Assembly: GCF_000424385.1 (NCBI RefSeq)
Contig: NZ_AUJU01000008.1
Location: 111,653 to 175,652, forward strand
DNA length: 64,000 nt
Reading direction: 5' to 3'
Origin: Butyrivibrio sp. LC3010
Lineage (GTDB): Bacteria > Bacillota > Clostridia > Lachnospirales > Lachnospiraceae
Both the position numbers and the translations under genes were made by a program. The notes under the pieces are model-generated. The model saw nothing but the letters and a program-made list of their open reading frames with translations, was not told the origin of the DNA and searched no databases. This document shows, piece by piece, positions 1-8,933 of the stretch; position 1 is the stretch's first letter; every line of letters begins with the position of its first letter.

Positions 1-560
1 TCAACGACAGCATCAGCCGGTGGTAAAACCATCTGATCCTTGTCCTCCTCTGAATAGCTCACTTCATGATGGTCTGTTACAATAACTGTCATTCCCAGTT
101 CCTTAGCATGTGCTATCTGAGGAATAGCGGCGATACCATTATCACAGGTAATGATCATCTGCTTTCCATCTTCATAGGCCTTGTCTACAAGTGAAACGCT
201 AAGTCCATATCCATCATGAATACGATGTGGCAATACAACATCTACATTTCCACCGCAGAGCTTAATTCCTGCAAGCAATATGTAGGATGAGCATATTCCG
301 TCTACATCATAATCACCTATTATTCTTATGGAATCACCTGCCTCTATCCTATTCTTCATGATATCAGCTGCAAGATCTATATCCTTCAGAAGATGAGGAT
401 CATGCAGATACTTTTCATCCCTGCTAAGGTACATATCTATATCTGCATCTTCAAAAACATCTCTGTTTCGTAATATGCGTGCAGTTATTGGTGAAATTCC
501 ATGATCCTTAGCTATTTTCTGAAAATCCGCACCTTTTCTGATTTCTAACCATTTTGCCAT
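1..560 (-). CDS. recJ: RecJ single-stranded-DNA exonuclease, N-terminal part
   Basis: This is the N-terminal 186 residues of RecJ, the 5'-3' single-stranded DNA exonuclease of recombination and repair; the rest lies off the left edge. The frame is open from an ATG at 560 to base 1. It shows the DHH-family metal motifs: IIGDYDVDG (about residues 79-87) and VTDHHE (about 159-164), with a CDNG motif between them. The N-terminal lead (MAKWLEIRKG) is typical of Firmicute RecJ. It lies downstream of secDF on the same strand, the usual clostridial order, separated by a strong hairpin. The family assignment is secure; only the truncation by the window limits it. Confidence 0.93.
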   Translation of the reverse strand, partial: MAKWLEIRKGADFQKIAKDHGISPITARILRNRDVFEDADIDMYLSRDEKYLHDPHLLKDIDLAADIMKNRIEAGDSIRIIGDYDVDGICSSYILLAGIKLCGGNVDVVLPHRIHDGYGLSVSLVDKAYEDGKQMIITCDNGIAAIPQIAHAKELGMTVIVTDHHEVSYSEEDKDQMVLPPADAVV

Positions 561-630
561 ATTAAACCTCTGTCTTGTCATTTGGGGCTTTACAGTTCAA
601 AGTCCATTCAAAAGTAATGCCCCTTAAAGA

Positions 631-660
631 TGAAAAGGCTGCCGCGTATGCGGCAGCCCC
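631..660 (-). terminator. Rho-independent terminator after secDF
   Basis: A 9-bp perfect GC-rich stem (637-645 with 650-658, 4-base loop) is followed on the minus strand by TTTT. It lies between the secDF stop and the recJ start and should end secDF transcription, perhaps with some readthrough into recJ. Confidence 0.8.
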
Positions 661-681
661 TCTGAAAATTATTTAAAATAA

Positions 682-2961
682 TTATTTTGAAAACTTCTTT
701 TTAAGATCAAGCCATATCGGTGATGCGATAAAGATTGATGAATATGTACCTGCAACTACACCTGTCATAAGCGGAAGTGCAAAGTTACGAATATCCGGCA
801 CACCGAAAATGAACAGTGAAAGAACCATGATAAAGGTTGTAATTGAAGTAAACAGGCTTCGTGTAATAGTCTGACTTACACTCTTATTAACAAGTTCTTC
901 AAGCTGATCCTTACGATTCATGAATACCTGATTCTCACGGATACGGTCAAAGGTAACGATTGTATCGTTGATTGAGTAACCGATGATAGTAAGGATAGCT
1001 GCGATAAATGTACCGCCAACCTGAATTCTTGTAAGTGCATAGCAGGTAATAACAATAAGTGCATCATGCGCAAGTGCAATAATTGCAGCTGCACCAAATT
1101 TGATATCTCTGAATCTGATCCAGATATATGCAAGCATAAGTATGAGTGCAATAATCATAGCTGATGTAGCATCTGCACGCATCTCATTACTGATTGTTGA
1201 ACTGATACTCTCAGCTGAAATGTTCTCAGCAGGAACAGAATAATCTGTTCTGAACATGTTATCTATAGCTTCACGCTGTGCAACAGTAAGTGTTACTGTC
1301 TTGAAGATAACCTGGTTTGAACCGGCAACTGTCTGAACCTGAACTGAATCAACGCCTGTAAGATCTCTGATCTTAGGAACTACTTCACTATCAAGCTTCT
1401 CTGTTGTCCATGCCTCATTAAATGTTACACTTGTTGATGTACCGCCAACGAAATCAAGACTATAGTTAAATGCGCCTTCGCCACGTCCGCCGTTAATACC
1501 CATAACTACGAAACCGATAACGATTATTGCAACAGATATTCCGTAGAACATCTTTCTCTTTGTGGTGAAATCGCGAAGCTTAAGTTCTTTAGCTTTTCCA
1601 TACCACTTCTTATCCTCAAAGCCAAGGCCATAGAAGATATTTGTGATTGCTCTTGTAACAAACAGAGCTGTAAACATTGATACAACAATACCAAGTGCAA
1701 GTGTTGAAGCAAATCCCTTAACGGTACCTGTTCCACGAAGACCAAGGATTGCTGCAGCAATAAGTGTTGTGATATTTCCATCAAGAATAGCTGAAAGAGC
1801 TTTACCGTAGCCGGTCTTGATAGCAGCCTTAACATCTTTACCGCCTGTAATCTCTTCTCTGATACGGGCAAATACAAGCACGTTAGCATCTACCGCCATA
1901 CCTACTGAAAGGATGATACCTGCGATACCGGGAAGTGTAAGTGTAATCTCAAATGCTGAAAGGAGAAGTATCTCAAGTCCGCAATAGAATGCAAGAGCTA
2001 CACTCGCAGCTACACCCAGAAGCTTATAGAACACGATCATGAACAGGACGATTGCTACAAAACCTGCAATAGCAGCGATCATACTTGTATGAATAGCATC
2101 TGAACCAAGCTGGGCACCTACAACGTTTGAACGAAGTTCATTAAGCTGAAGCTTAAGTCCACCGATACGGATCATTGAAGCAAGGTTTGAAGCTGACTCA
2201 AATGATTCCTCACCTGTGATTACTGCTCTTCCGTCTGTAATCTCAGCCTGAACATTAGGAACGGAAATAAACTCTCCATCATAGTAGATACCGATTGACT
2301 CGCCATTTGCAAATGCCTTCTTTGTAGCATCAGCGAATTTCTGTTTTCCTTCATCAGTGAACTCAAGAGAAACAACTACTTCCTGAGTATTTGCTGTACC
2401 TGAATTCTGATAGCCGGCCTGAGCATCAGCAACATCCTCACCCTTAAGTACGATTGAACCGTTTGCTTCAAGCTCTTCGATAGACTTGTTAAGAGCATAG
2501 CCTATCTGACCATCTTCACTAAGAACATAATTGCCGTCATCATCAACTGTGAATCCGGAATTATATGTATAGTTTTCATTACCCTCACTGTCAGTCTGCG
2601 CAATGAAGTACAAATTACCGGGCTGTCCAAGTTCTTCGAGAATCTTGTTAGCATCTGTAACACCGGGAATTTCGATGTTAATACGGTTTGAACCTTCCTG
2701 ATAAACCTGTGACTCTGTGCTGTACTGATCTACACGCTGCTGCAGCTTGTAAATAGTATCTGACATGTCTTCAGCACTGGGAGTTCCATCCCCAAGTACT
2801 TCATAAGTGATGCTGACACCACCCGCAAGATCAAGTCCGAGATCAATACTCTTAAGTGATCCTGACTTATCGCTTCCCAGGCCATACACAGATGTAAACC
2901 CAAGACCTGCAAGCAGCAAAAGTGCCACAAGCAAAGCGACTACTGATTTTACTCTTTTCAT
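682..2961 (-). CDS. secDF: Fused protein translocase subunit SecDF
   Basis: SecDF uses the proton motive force to pull proteins out of the SecYEG channel. This is the fused form, about 759 residues. The SecD half (about 1-450) has an N-terminal membrane segment, the LGLDLAGG motif near residue 42, a large extracytoplasmic domain, and a cluster of membrane helices with GMAVDANVLVFARI. The SecF half (about 455-759) restarts with a membrane helix, then YSLDFVGGTS and a second helix cluster with GYSINDTIVTFDRI. The start is ATG at 2961, nine bases after GGAGG; an upstream in-frame GTG at 2970 abuts the Shine-Dalgarno and is unlikely. It follows scfB by 21 bp, the conserved clostridial scfA-scfB-secDF-recJ order. 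Confidence 0.96.
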   Translation of the reverse strand: MKRVKSVVALLVALLLLAGLGFTSVYGLGSDKSGSLKSIDLGLDLAGGVSITYEVLGDGTPSAEDMSDTIYKLQQRVDQYSTESQVYQEGSNRINIEIPGVTDANKILEELGQPGNLYFIAQTDSEGNENYTYNSGFTVDDDGNYVLSEDGQIGYALNKSIEELEANGSIVLKGEDVADAQAGYQNSGTANTQEVVVSLEFTDEGKQKFADATKKAFANGESIGIYYDGEFISVPNVQAEITDGRAVITGEESFESASNLASMIRIGGLKLQLNELRSNVVGAQLGSDAIHTSMIAAIAGFVAIVLFMIVFYKLLGVAASVALAFYCGLEILLLSAFEITLTLPGIAGIILSVGMAVDANVLVFARIREEITGGKDVKAAIKTGYGKALSAILDGNITTLIAAAILGLRGTGTVKGFASTLALGIVVSMFTALFVTRAITNIFYGLGFEDKKWYGKAKELKLRDFTTKRKMFYGISVAIIVIGFVVMGINGGRGEGAFNYSLDFVGGTSTSVTFNEAWTTEKLDSEVVPKIRDLTGVDSVQVQTVAGSNQVIFKTVTLTVAQREAIDNMFRTDYSVPAENISAESISSTISNEMRADATSAMIIALILMLAYIWIRFRDIKFGAAAIIALAHDALIVITCYALTRIQVGGTFIAAILTIIGYSINDTIVTFDRIRENQVFMNRKDQLEELVNKSVSQTITRSLFTSITTFIMVLSLFIFGVPDIRNFALPLMTGVVAGTYSSIFIASPIWLDLKKKFSK

Positions 2962-2982
2962 TTCTTTCACCCTCCATTAAGC

Positions 2983-4410
2983 TCATTCGGCTTGAGCTGC
3001 TTTGATCATTATAGCGCATTCTACACGCTTTCTCTGCAGTTCACATCCCGTATGATAGGTTGTATTTATGTCGCCGTTAAAATTGTAGGCGTTTGCAGCA
3101 CAACCTCCGCTGCAATAATATCTCGCAAAGCACTTCTGACACTCAGGTCTGGAGTACACATTGCTCTCTTTAAACTGTTTCTGAAGATCAGGTCTTGTGA
3201 TTCCTTCAAAAACATTACCCATAATAAAGTCTTCATTACCAACAAACTGATGACAGGGATAAAGATCTCCCCAGGGTGTTACACCCAGATATTCACACCC
3301 TGAACCGCATCCTGAAAGTCTCTTGGCAACACATGGACCACCTTCAAGGTCTATGTTGAAGTGGAAGAAATTAAACCCTTTTCCTTCCTTCTGTCTCTGA
3401 AGATAGAATTTTGCAAGTTCGTCATACTGCTCGCAAAGATAAGGAATATCCTCTTCCTTGATAGCATACCAGTCTTCAGGCTTTGCCACAACAGGCTCAA
3501 CAGATATCTGCTTAAATCCAAGATCTGCAAGATGCTTAACATCCTCACAGAAATCCAGATTGTTGTGAGTAAAGGTTCCTCTCACAAAATATCTGAGCTG
3601 ATGACGGCTCTCTGCCACCTTCTTAAACTTGGGAACTATATTATCGTAAGTACCCTGTCCGCCACGCATAGGACGCATCTTATCATTGACTTCCTTACGT
3701 CCGTCTATGGAAAGAACTATATTGCCCATCTCCTTATTGGCAAACTCTAAAATCTCATCATTAAGAAGTGTGCCGTTTGTAGTAAGGGTAAAACGGAAGT
3801 TCTTATCATGCTCCTTTTCAAGGCTTCGACCATATTCAACTATTTTCTTGACTACATCCCAGTTCAAAAGCGGCTCACCGCCAAAGAAATCAACCTCAAG
3901 ATTCCTTCTGCTGCCTGAGTGCTTGATAAGGAAATCAAGTGCAGCCTTACCGACCTCCTCGGTCATAAGTGCTTTCCTTCCGTGGTATTCACCCTCGTCA
4001 GCAAAACAGTATTTACATCTGAGATTGCAGTCATGAGCTATATTCAGGCAAAGAGCCTTGATTACGGTATCTCTCTCCTTGAATTCCTCAACATAATTCT
4101 CATATACATCATCCGTATACAAAACCTCGCCTCTGCGAAGCTCAAGTATATCAGATATCGCATCACTTATATCCTCTGTGCTGTACTGTGAAAAGTTATC
4201 AGCCACTTCAGAAAGAAGCTCTCCTAAAAGCACCTCATCACTTACAGCCTCTGCGCCCTTTGCAGTAATATCTGCAGAACCAAAGCGCTTAATCAAATTC
4301 TCTTCCACAGGATGGATGAGATCAAAAACAATGTCATCCACAACGTGAACAGAACCACTGTTTACATCCAGAACAATATCATATCCGTTGTTCTTGTATG
4401 CATGTACCAT
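2983..4410 (-). CDS. scfB: SCIFF ranthipeptide maturase, radical SAM/SPASM protein
   Basis: This 475-residue radical SAM enzyme is expected to install thioether (sulfur to non-alpha carbon) crosslinks in the SCIFF precursor encoded next to it. The N-terminal about 100 residues form the peptide-recognition region of RiPP maturases. The core has the CxxxCxxC cluster motif CNLRCKYCF (about residues 131-139), then FFGGEPLL. The C-terminal SPASM domain carries the cysteine-rich runs CGSGCEYLG...YPCHQF and CQKCFARYYCSGGC, ligands for auxiliary [4Fe-4S] clusters. Length and motifs match SCIFF maturases. The Shine-Dalgarno is weak (AAAGGTAG, about 14 bases from ATG). It lies downstream of scfA and just upstream of secDF, the standard synteny. 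Confidence 0.95.
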   Translation of the reverse strand: MVHAYKNNGYDIVLDVNSGSVHVVDDIVFDLIHPVEENLIKRFGSADITAKGAEAVSDEVLLGELLSEVADNFSQYSTEDISDAISDILELRRGEVLYTDDVYENYVEEFKERDTVIKALCLNIAHDCNLRCKYCFADEGEYHGRKALMTEEVGKAALDFLIKHSGSRRNLEVDFFGGEPLLNWDVVKKIVEYGRSLEKEHDKNFRFTLTTNGTLLNDEILEFANKEMGNIVLSIDGRKEVNDKMRPMRGGQGTYDNIVPKFKKVAESRHQLRYFVRGTFTHNNLDFCEDVKHLADLGFKQISVEPVVAKPEDWYAIKEEDIPYLCEQYDELAKFYLQRQKEGKGFNFFHFNIDLEGGPCVAKRLSGCGSGCEYLGVTPWGDLYPCHQFVGNEDFIMGNVFEGITRPDLQKQFKESNVYSRPECQKCFARYYCSGGCAANAYNFNGDINTTYHTGCELQRKRVECAIMIKAAQAE

Positions 4411-4543
4411 ATAAAATTCTCACTACCTTTTCTAATTAAAATATGACTAATTGATCGACATACAGGCTACAGCCCTCTCTGCCAATTCATCAGTTTCCTT
4501 AAATCCTGTCGGATTCTTGCCGGATATAGTTTTCATAAATCAA

Positions 4544-4562
4544 GCAGCGGCATGGCCGCTGC
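4544..4562 (-). terminator. Intercistronic hairpin between scfA and scfB
   Basis: An 8-bp perfect GC-rich stem (4544-4551 with 4555-4562, loop ATG) lies 36 bases after the scfA stop. The following minus-strand T stretch is weak, so it more likely acts as an attenuator or 3' stabiliser giving more precursor than enzyme message. That role is inferred. Confidence 0.5.
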
Positions 4563-4597
4563 CTGGTTTTAAAAAAACTATTTAGTTTAAACAACTA

Positions 4598-4744
4598 TTA
4601 CTTAGCAACCTGCTCGCAGCTCTGGTTACCAACTGTGCAGGAAGTCTTGCAAGCAGACTGGCAAGATGTCTGGCATTCGCCGCAGCCACCCTTCTTCATG
4701 GACTCCTTAAGATTTCTTGTTGCAAGTGTTTTTACATGCTTCAT
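4598..4744 (-). CDS. scfA: SCIFF six-cysteine ranthipeptide precursor
   Basis: A 48-residue peptide starting MKHVKTLATRNLKESMKKGG, with six cysteines at 21, 24, 28, 32, 36 and 43 and ending CEQVAK. The leader and the six cysteines in about 23 residues match the SCIFF family (six Cys in forty-five), whose cysteines are crosslinked by ScfB. The start is an ATG with AAAAGGAG eight bases upstream. Threonines and serines lie between the cysteines (SCQSACKTSCT); thioether acceptor residues in this family are usually such threonines. A likely extended -10 element (TGATATACT, agtata on the plus strand at 4805-4810) lies about 60 bases upstream. SCIFF is widespread in Clostridia; its biological role is not settled. 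Confidence 0.95.
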   Translation of the reverse strand: MKHVKTLATRNLKESMKKGGCGECQTSCQSACKTSCTVGNQSCEQVAK

Positions 4745-4869
4745 AATACATCTCCTTTTCATTCAGGAATAATACTGAAAAACAACAGTTTTCCACAATT
4801 CAGTAGTATATCATAATTTGAGCACTGCGAAAAGCAACTTTTTGGATTTATATAAATTTAAGAATATGA

Positions 4870-6180
4870 CTATTTCACAATCTCTTCAGTGGGCTGTTCA
4901 GCCTCTGCCATGCTTTCCTTCTCTTCAAATGCCCCTTCCGGAATATAGACAAGAACATCCGTAATTCTGTTTCTCTTTATGGCACTTGCTGTAAGTTCAA
5001 CGCCATTTGGAAGCCTTGTGGTCTCGCCACCTCTGGGAAGTCTGTCGAGATTCTCAATCATAAGACCACCAATCGAGTCATAATCATCAGATTCAAAAGC
5101 AGTTCCAAGAGCATCATTCACATCATCAAGCTTCATATTGCCTTCTACAAGGAATCTGCCATCACCAAGCTCTCTTATCTGCTCTTCCTCATCAGAATCA
5201 TATTCATCTCTGATCTCACCGACAATCTCCTCAAGAAGATCCTCAAGGGTTATCATTCCGACGGTAGCTCCGTACTCACTCAGAACAAACGCAACATTCT
5301 GAGCATTTTTTCTCATTTCCATAAGAAGATCGGCTGTCTTTTTATATTCGTAGGTGTAATATGCTTCACGCAGATAGTCACTGATTTTGAAATTATCTTT
5401 GTCTGAAACAAGAACCATATCCTTAATGTTTATCAGACCTATGATATTATCCTGATTTCCTTCGTACACCGGAATTCTTGTGTACATCTCCTGCTTGAAA
5501 ACTCTTAATACCTCATGGTATTCGGCGTCAGAGCTGACACAGCTCATGTCTATTCTGGGGATCATTACATCCTTGGCAACTGCATCCGAAAATTCGAACA
5601 CATTGTAGATTATTTCCTTTTCGCCGCTCTCTATAACACCGTCTTCATGGCTTACATCAACATATGTCTTTAATTCATTTTCAGTCATCAATTTATGATT
5701 ATTTCTGTCCACTCTGAAAATCTTAAGGACCATGTCAGCCACCGCATTCACTATCCAGATCAGCGGAGTAAGGATTTTCATTATAAAGAGGATTATTCCG
5801 GCATAAAAAAGAGCCATATTTTCAGCATAGGTCGTAGCTATAGTCTTGGGAATAATTTCACCAAGTATAAGTACAACTATCGTTAGTACACCGGTTCCTA
5901 TACTTATCGCCCAGTCGCCCCATATTCTCTGGACAAAGATCGTAGCCAGAGCTGAAGCAGAAAGATTGACTATATTGTTACCTATAAGTACTGCAGATAA
6001 CATATCCTGATAATCATCCAATATCTTTTGGACTCTCAGAGCCTGCCTGTTATTCTCATCCACAAGAGTCTTTATCCTTACTCTGCTGACACAGCTCATG
6101 GCTGTTTCTGCAGATGAAAAAAATGCAGATAAGAATACCAGAAGAATCAAAATGATCATCTGTATTATGTTCTGTTGCAA
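4870..6180 (-). CDS. CNNM/CBS-pair membrane protein, CorC/HlyC (hemolysin III-like) family
   Basis: A 436-residue membrane protein of the family often annotated hemolysin or magnesium/cobalt efflux CorC. The N-terminal about 150 residues hold the CNNM (DUF21) membrane domain with several hydrophobic helices (residues 5-23, 55-80, 88-113, 122-148). A tandem CBS pair follows (about 195-315; MIPRIDMSCVSSDAEY and TVGMITLEDLLEEIVGEI), then a C-terminal CorC/HlyC domain (about 335-415) ending in an acidic tail. Family members are linked to divalent-cation transport or regulation; the ion cannot be told here. The start is TTG at 6180, placed eight bases from a perfect AAGGAGG; the next ATG (codon 8) has no better site. 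Confidence 0.88.
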   Translation of the reverse strand: MQQNIIQMIILILLVFLSAFFSSAETAMSCVSRVRIKTLVDENNRQALRVQKILDDYQDMLSAVLIGNNIVNLSASALATIFVQRIWGDWAISIGTGVLTIVVLILGEIIPKTIATTYAENMALFYAGIILFIMKILTPLIWIVNAVADMVLKIFRVDRNNHKLMTENELKTYVDVSHEDGVIESGEKEIIYNVFEFSDAVAKDVMIPRIDMSCVSSDAEYHEVLRVFKQEMYTRIPVYEGNQDNIIGLINIKDMVLVSDKDNFKISDYLREAYYTYEYKKTADLLMEMRKNAQNVAFVLSEYGATVGMITLEDLLEEIVGEIRDEYDSDEEEQIRELGDGRFLVEGNMKLDDVNDALGTAFESDDYDSIGGLMIENLDRLPRGGETTRLPNGVELTASAIKRNRITDVLVYIPEGAFEEKESMAEAEQPTEEIVK

Positions 6181-6227
6181 GCTAGTAACCTCCTTAGGTC
6201 TTATATTCTTTGATAGAATTTCAAAAA

Positions 6228-6887
6228 TTATCTGTTACCTTCTACTATACCAAAAATATCGTCAGGTTTCTCAGCAAAAATTGTTCCACCTGCATCTATC
6301 TGCTCCTGCCTGGTTCTGAATCCCCATGCCACGCTTATACAGGGCATTTGGGAATTCTTCGCTGTATTTATATCCACGTCGGAATCTCCAACATATATAC
6401 ATTCATCCGAAGTTACTCCAAGAATTTTCATTGCCTCAATTACTGTATCCGGAGCCGGTTTTTTTCGAATATCCTTAGTCTCTCCTATGGCAACGTCAAT
6501 AGTATCCTTAAAATACAGATCAGCAAGCTCTTTTGTGGCATCCATAAACTTATTCGAGACTATAGCCAGCTTATATCCGTTTTTCTTAAGTTTTTTTAGA
6601 ACTTCAGGAATCCCTTCATAAGGGCCGCTGTTATCATTACAATGTATTTTATAATGATTTTTAAAGTCCTGAAAAGTATCTTCAAATTCCGGATTTGAAA
6701 GTCCATCAGGGACACATCTTTCCATAAGCTTTTGAACACCGTTTCCTACTCTGTACTGGATTTCTCCAAGCGTACAGGTTTCCATCCCATGCCTGGCCAA
6801 GGCATAGTTTACACTGTTTTTCAAATCTTCCAGAGTATATAAAAGTGTACCATCCAGATCAAATATTACTGCTTTAAATTTTGACAT
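6228..6887 (-). CDS. HAD-superfamily phosphatase, phosphoglycolate phosphatase-like
   Basis: A 219-residue HAD hydrolase of the Gph/PgmB-like subfamily with a helical cap. Motif I is FDLDGTL (residues 9-15, nucleophile Asp10 and Asp12), motif II the serine in IVSNKF, motif III the lysine near RKKPAPD, motif IV VGDSDVDI. The cap lies between motifs I and II (residues 16-80). Members remove phosphate from small sugar phosphates such as phosphoglycolate or beta-phosphoglucomutase-type substrates; the substrate cannot be predicted. It lies between hisS and the CNNM protein on the same strand with a 47-bp gap to the latter. No good Shine-Dalgarno stands before the ATG. Confidence 0.85.
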   Translation of the reverse strand: MSKFKAVIFDLDGTLLYTLEDLKNSVNYALARHGMETCTLGEIQYRVGNGVQKLMERCVPDGLSNPEFEDTFQDFKNHYKIHCNDNSGPYEGIPEVLKKLKKNGYKLAIVSNKFMDATKELADLYFKDTIDVAIGETKDIRKKPAPDTVIEAMKILGVTSDECIYVGDSDVDINTAKNSQMPCISVAWGFRTRQEQIDAGGTIFAEKPDDIFGIVEGNR

Positions 6888-6946
6888 TTATGACAATGCT
6901 GCCTTTCCGTTTCCAATTGGAAACTATTTTTGTTTCATATCGTGCA

Positions 6947-6978
6947 AATTGCCAGATGAGGAACCTCATCCGGCAATT
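6947..6978 (-). terminator. Hairpin downstream of hisS
   Basis: A 15-base stem with one mismatch and a 2-base loop (6947-6961 with 6964-6978) begins 12 bases after the hisS stop. The minus-strand T run is short, so it may be a partial terminator. A second palindrome (GTTTCCAATTGGAAAC, 6909-6924) lies between it and the HAD gene. Confidence 0.6.
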
Positions 6979-6990
6979 AATTTACATACA

Positions 6991-8259
6991 TTAGTGTTTA
7001 AGTTCTGTCTTATAGAAATCCTTAAAGTCATTATAGCCCTGGCTGGTAAGCTGTTCCTTCTGGAACTTCTTGTTTTTATTCATTCTGACCACCAGAACCT
7101 GTTTACCATTGGCTCTTTCTTTCTGAGCCTCAGAAATAATCTCTGAAAGCTGATCTCCTCCGATGCCTTTCTCAACAAGAAATGCCACCTTGTCCTTCTC
7201 ATCAGGAATCTTGAAGCCCTCATCCATCATGATCATGATGATTCGTTCAAATCCGATTGAGAAACCGCAGGCCGGTGTATCCTGGCCTGTAAATTTACCT
7301 ACCATCTTGTCATAACGTCCGCCGCCTCCACAGCTTCCGCCATACTGAGGCATAGCAACCTCATAAATTGTGCCTGTATAATATGACATTCCGCGAACAA
7401 GTGTAGGATCAAAAACAAGCTCAAATTCAGCACTCTTAGTGGAATCCACACTTGAGATAATCTCTTCGAGATTGTTCTTTACGTCACTATCAAGGAAGTC
7501 ACCAAGTTCATCTGCAAGGAATCTTATGCCGTCAATTGCGCCCTTTCCTTCCACGTTCTTGAAAAGATTAAGGTACTTATCAATACTCTCCTTGGAAAAG
7601 CCGTCCTTCTCCAGTTCCTCTGCAACACCCTCAAGTCCAATCTTATCCATCTTATCAAGAGTTATGAAAACAGAATCATAGCTCTCCTCGGGGAATCCGC
7701 TGTAAGCCGCCATGGCCTTGAGCATACGTCTCTCATTTATTCTTATCTGGAAGCCCTTAAATCCAAGTCTTCCAAGAGTAGTTGTGGTTGCAAGGATAAG
7801 CTCAATTTCAGCGAGGTTTGTAGGTTCGCCAAGGATATCAATATCACACTGCATAAACTGACGATATCTACCCTTCTGAGGTCTGTCTGCTCTCCACACG
7901 TAGCCCATCTGAAGTGCCTTAAAAGGTGAAGGCAGCTCATTCTGATGATTTGAATAATATCTTACAAGCGGAACTGTCAGATCATAGCGAAGTCCTGAAT
8001 CAGTAAGATCATTTTCCTCCTTAGCCGATTCAAGCTTAAGCTTCTCACCTCTCTTCATAATCTTGAAGATCAGTTTTTCATTCTCTCCGCCCTGCTTACT
8101 GTTCAGGTTAGCAAGTGATTCAACACAGGGGGTATCAATAGATGTAAATCCAAACCCGGCATAGGTCTCCTTGATAACTCCAATAACATAGTCCCTGAGC
8201 TTCATCTCCTCAGGAAGAATGTCTTTCATGCCTGTCACCGGTTTCTTAATTAATGCCAT
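6991..8259 (-). CDS. hisS: Histidyl-tRNA synthetase
   Basis: Class II histidyl-tRNA synthetase, 422 residues, charging tRNA-His. It shows motif 2 (WRADRPQKGRYRQFMQCDID), the histidine-specific loop LVRGMSYYTGTIYEV, motif 3 (CGFSIGFERI) and a C-terminal anticodon-binding domain (about 330-422). The ATG at 8259 (MALIKKPVTGMKDILPEEM) is preceded by AAGAGGTAA at about nine bases; an in-frame ATG 14 codons upstream lacks a site and adds residues not typical of HisS. No T-box leader was seen upstream; the gene probably shares a transcript with the small gene at 8314-8583, 54 bp away. Confidence 0.97.
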   Translation of the reverse strand: MALIKKPVTGMKDILPEEMKLRDYVIGVIKETYAGFGFTSIDTPCVESLANLNSKQGGENEKLIFKIMKRGEKLKLESAKEENDLTDSGLRYDLTVPLVRYYSNHQNELPSPFKALQMGYVWRADRPQKGRYRQFMQCDIDILGEPTNLAEIELILATTTTLGRLGFKGFQIRINERRMLKAMAAYSGFPEESYDSVFITLDKMDKIGLEGVAEELEKDGFSKESIDKYLNLFKNVEGKGAIDGIRFLADELGDFLDSDVKNNLEEIISSVDSTKSAEFELVFDPTLVRGMSYYTGTIYEVAMPQYGGSCGGGGRYDKMVGKFTGQDTPACGFSIGFERIIMIMMDEGFKIPDEKDKVAFLVEKGIGGDQLSEIISEAQKERANGKQVLVVRMNKNKKFQKEQLTSQGYNDFKDFYKTELKH

Positions 8260-8313
8260 ATAGGTTACCTCTTCTTTATTATTAATTTGACTCGAGAACA
8301 CCTCGTCAGGTGC

Positions 8314-8583
8314 TCACAGCCATTTAAGTGGATTGCTGAGCTCTCTGGCCCTTTTCACTATTTCCTCACGGTTATGCTTGATATAGAATTCGAGCGCAGC
8401 GATTTCATCCTCTTTAAAGCCGTCGGACTTAAGAATCTTATAACCGGGAATAATCCCTTCTGCTGTATCATTCTCTCTAAGGTTCCTGGGTCTTGTAAAA
8501 TAAATCCGGATAAAGGTCTTTCCTGATTTTGATGTAAGGAACCCTGTCTGTGTCATCTTAAACGACTGCCCGAAATTCTTCAT
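8314..8583 (-). CDS. Small hypothetical protein upstream of hisS
   Basis: An 89-residue protein I do not recognise with certainty. It begins MKNFGQSFKMTQTGFL and ends REEIVKRARELSNPLKWL, with a basic middle (KTFIRIYFTRPRN). No signal peptide or membrane segment. I chose the ATG at 8583 because GAGGG lies seven bases upstream; an upstream in-frame ATG at 8619 has no site. The end overlaps a small repeat-like sequence (CACCTCGTCAGGTG). It is probably cotranscribed with hisS. Similar short proteins ending in SNPLKWL occur in Lachnospiraceae as I recall, but no function is known to me. Confidence 0.6.
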   Translation of the reverse strand: MKNFGQSFKMTQTGFLTSKSGKTFIRIYFTRPRNLRENDTAEGIIPGYKILKSDGFKEDEIAALEFYIKHNREEIVKRARELSNPLKWL

Positions 8584-8813
8584 CTTTTTACCCTCATAAT
8601 AAGAAATATATTCATCCAAAAATAATAAACGTAAACGTCAAAAATTACAAGTCAGTCGACAATATGATTTCTGCACCATACCAAAGCATAAAAGACAGGC
8701 GAACCTGGCAAGGCTCATATTATCCTTGTCAAATCCGCCATTTATCTATCATCATCCTGCTAAAAAAATATATAAATCCAATATATACCAAGGACTATCC
8801 TAAGAGTAATCTA

Positions 8814-8930
8814 TTAATGTTTTAGTAATTCTTCCATAAAATCATCTGGCATATTTGTAATTGCCATATTTACTGCTTTTTCAATCTCATATTTCTTACA
8901 GTATCCTATGGTTTTGTCAATGAACCAGGC
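8814..8930 (-). pseudogene. Possible C-terminal relic of an Rpn/PD-(D/E)XK nuclease-family gene
   Basis: An open frame with no start codon that begins directly after the stop of the surface-protein gene and runs 38 codons to TAA. Its end (KAVNMAITNMPDDFMEEL) resembles the region before the C-terminus of Rpn-family recombination-promoting nucleases common in Lachnospiraceae. It is in the same frame as the upstream gene, but the paralogous fragment at 11800 has the same TGA, so readthrough is not suggested. The rest of the 8584-8933 interval shows no gene. The homology is from memory of the family, so confidence is low. Confidence 0.3.
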
Positions 8931-8933
8931 ATA

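Noticed and set aside
2962..2970. GTG start for secDF
   Set aside because: It directly abuts GGAGG, leaving no spacing; the ATG nine bases on fits.
3361..3750. Plus-strand open frames over scfB and similar frames over other genes
   Set aside because: They are antisense shadows of well-supported genes, without ribosome sites or recognisable domains.
8260..8700. T-box leader for hisS
   Set aside because: No T-box-like sequence, specifier stem or antiterminator was found; a small gene occupies most of the space.
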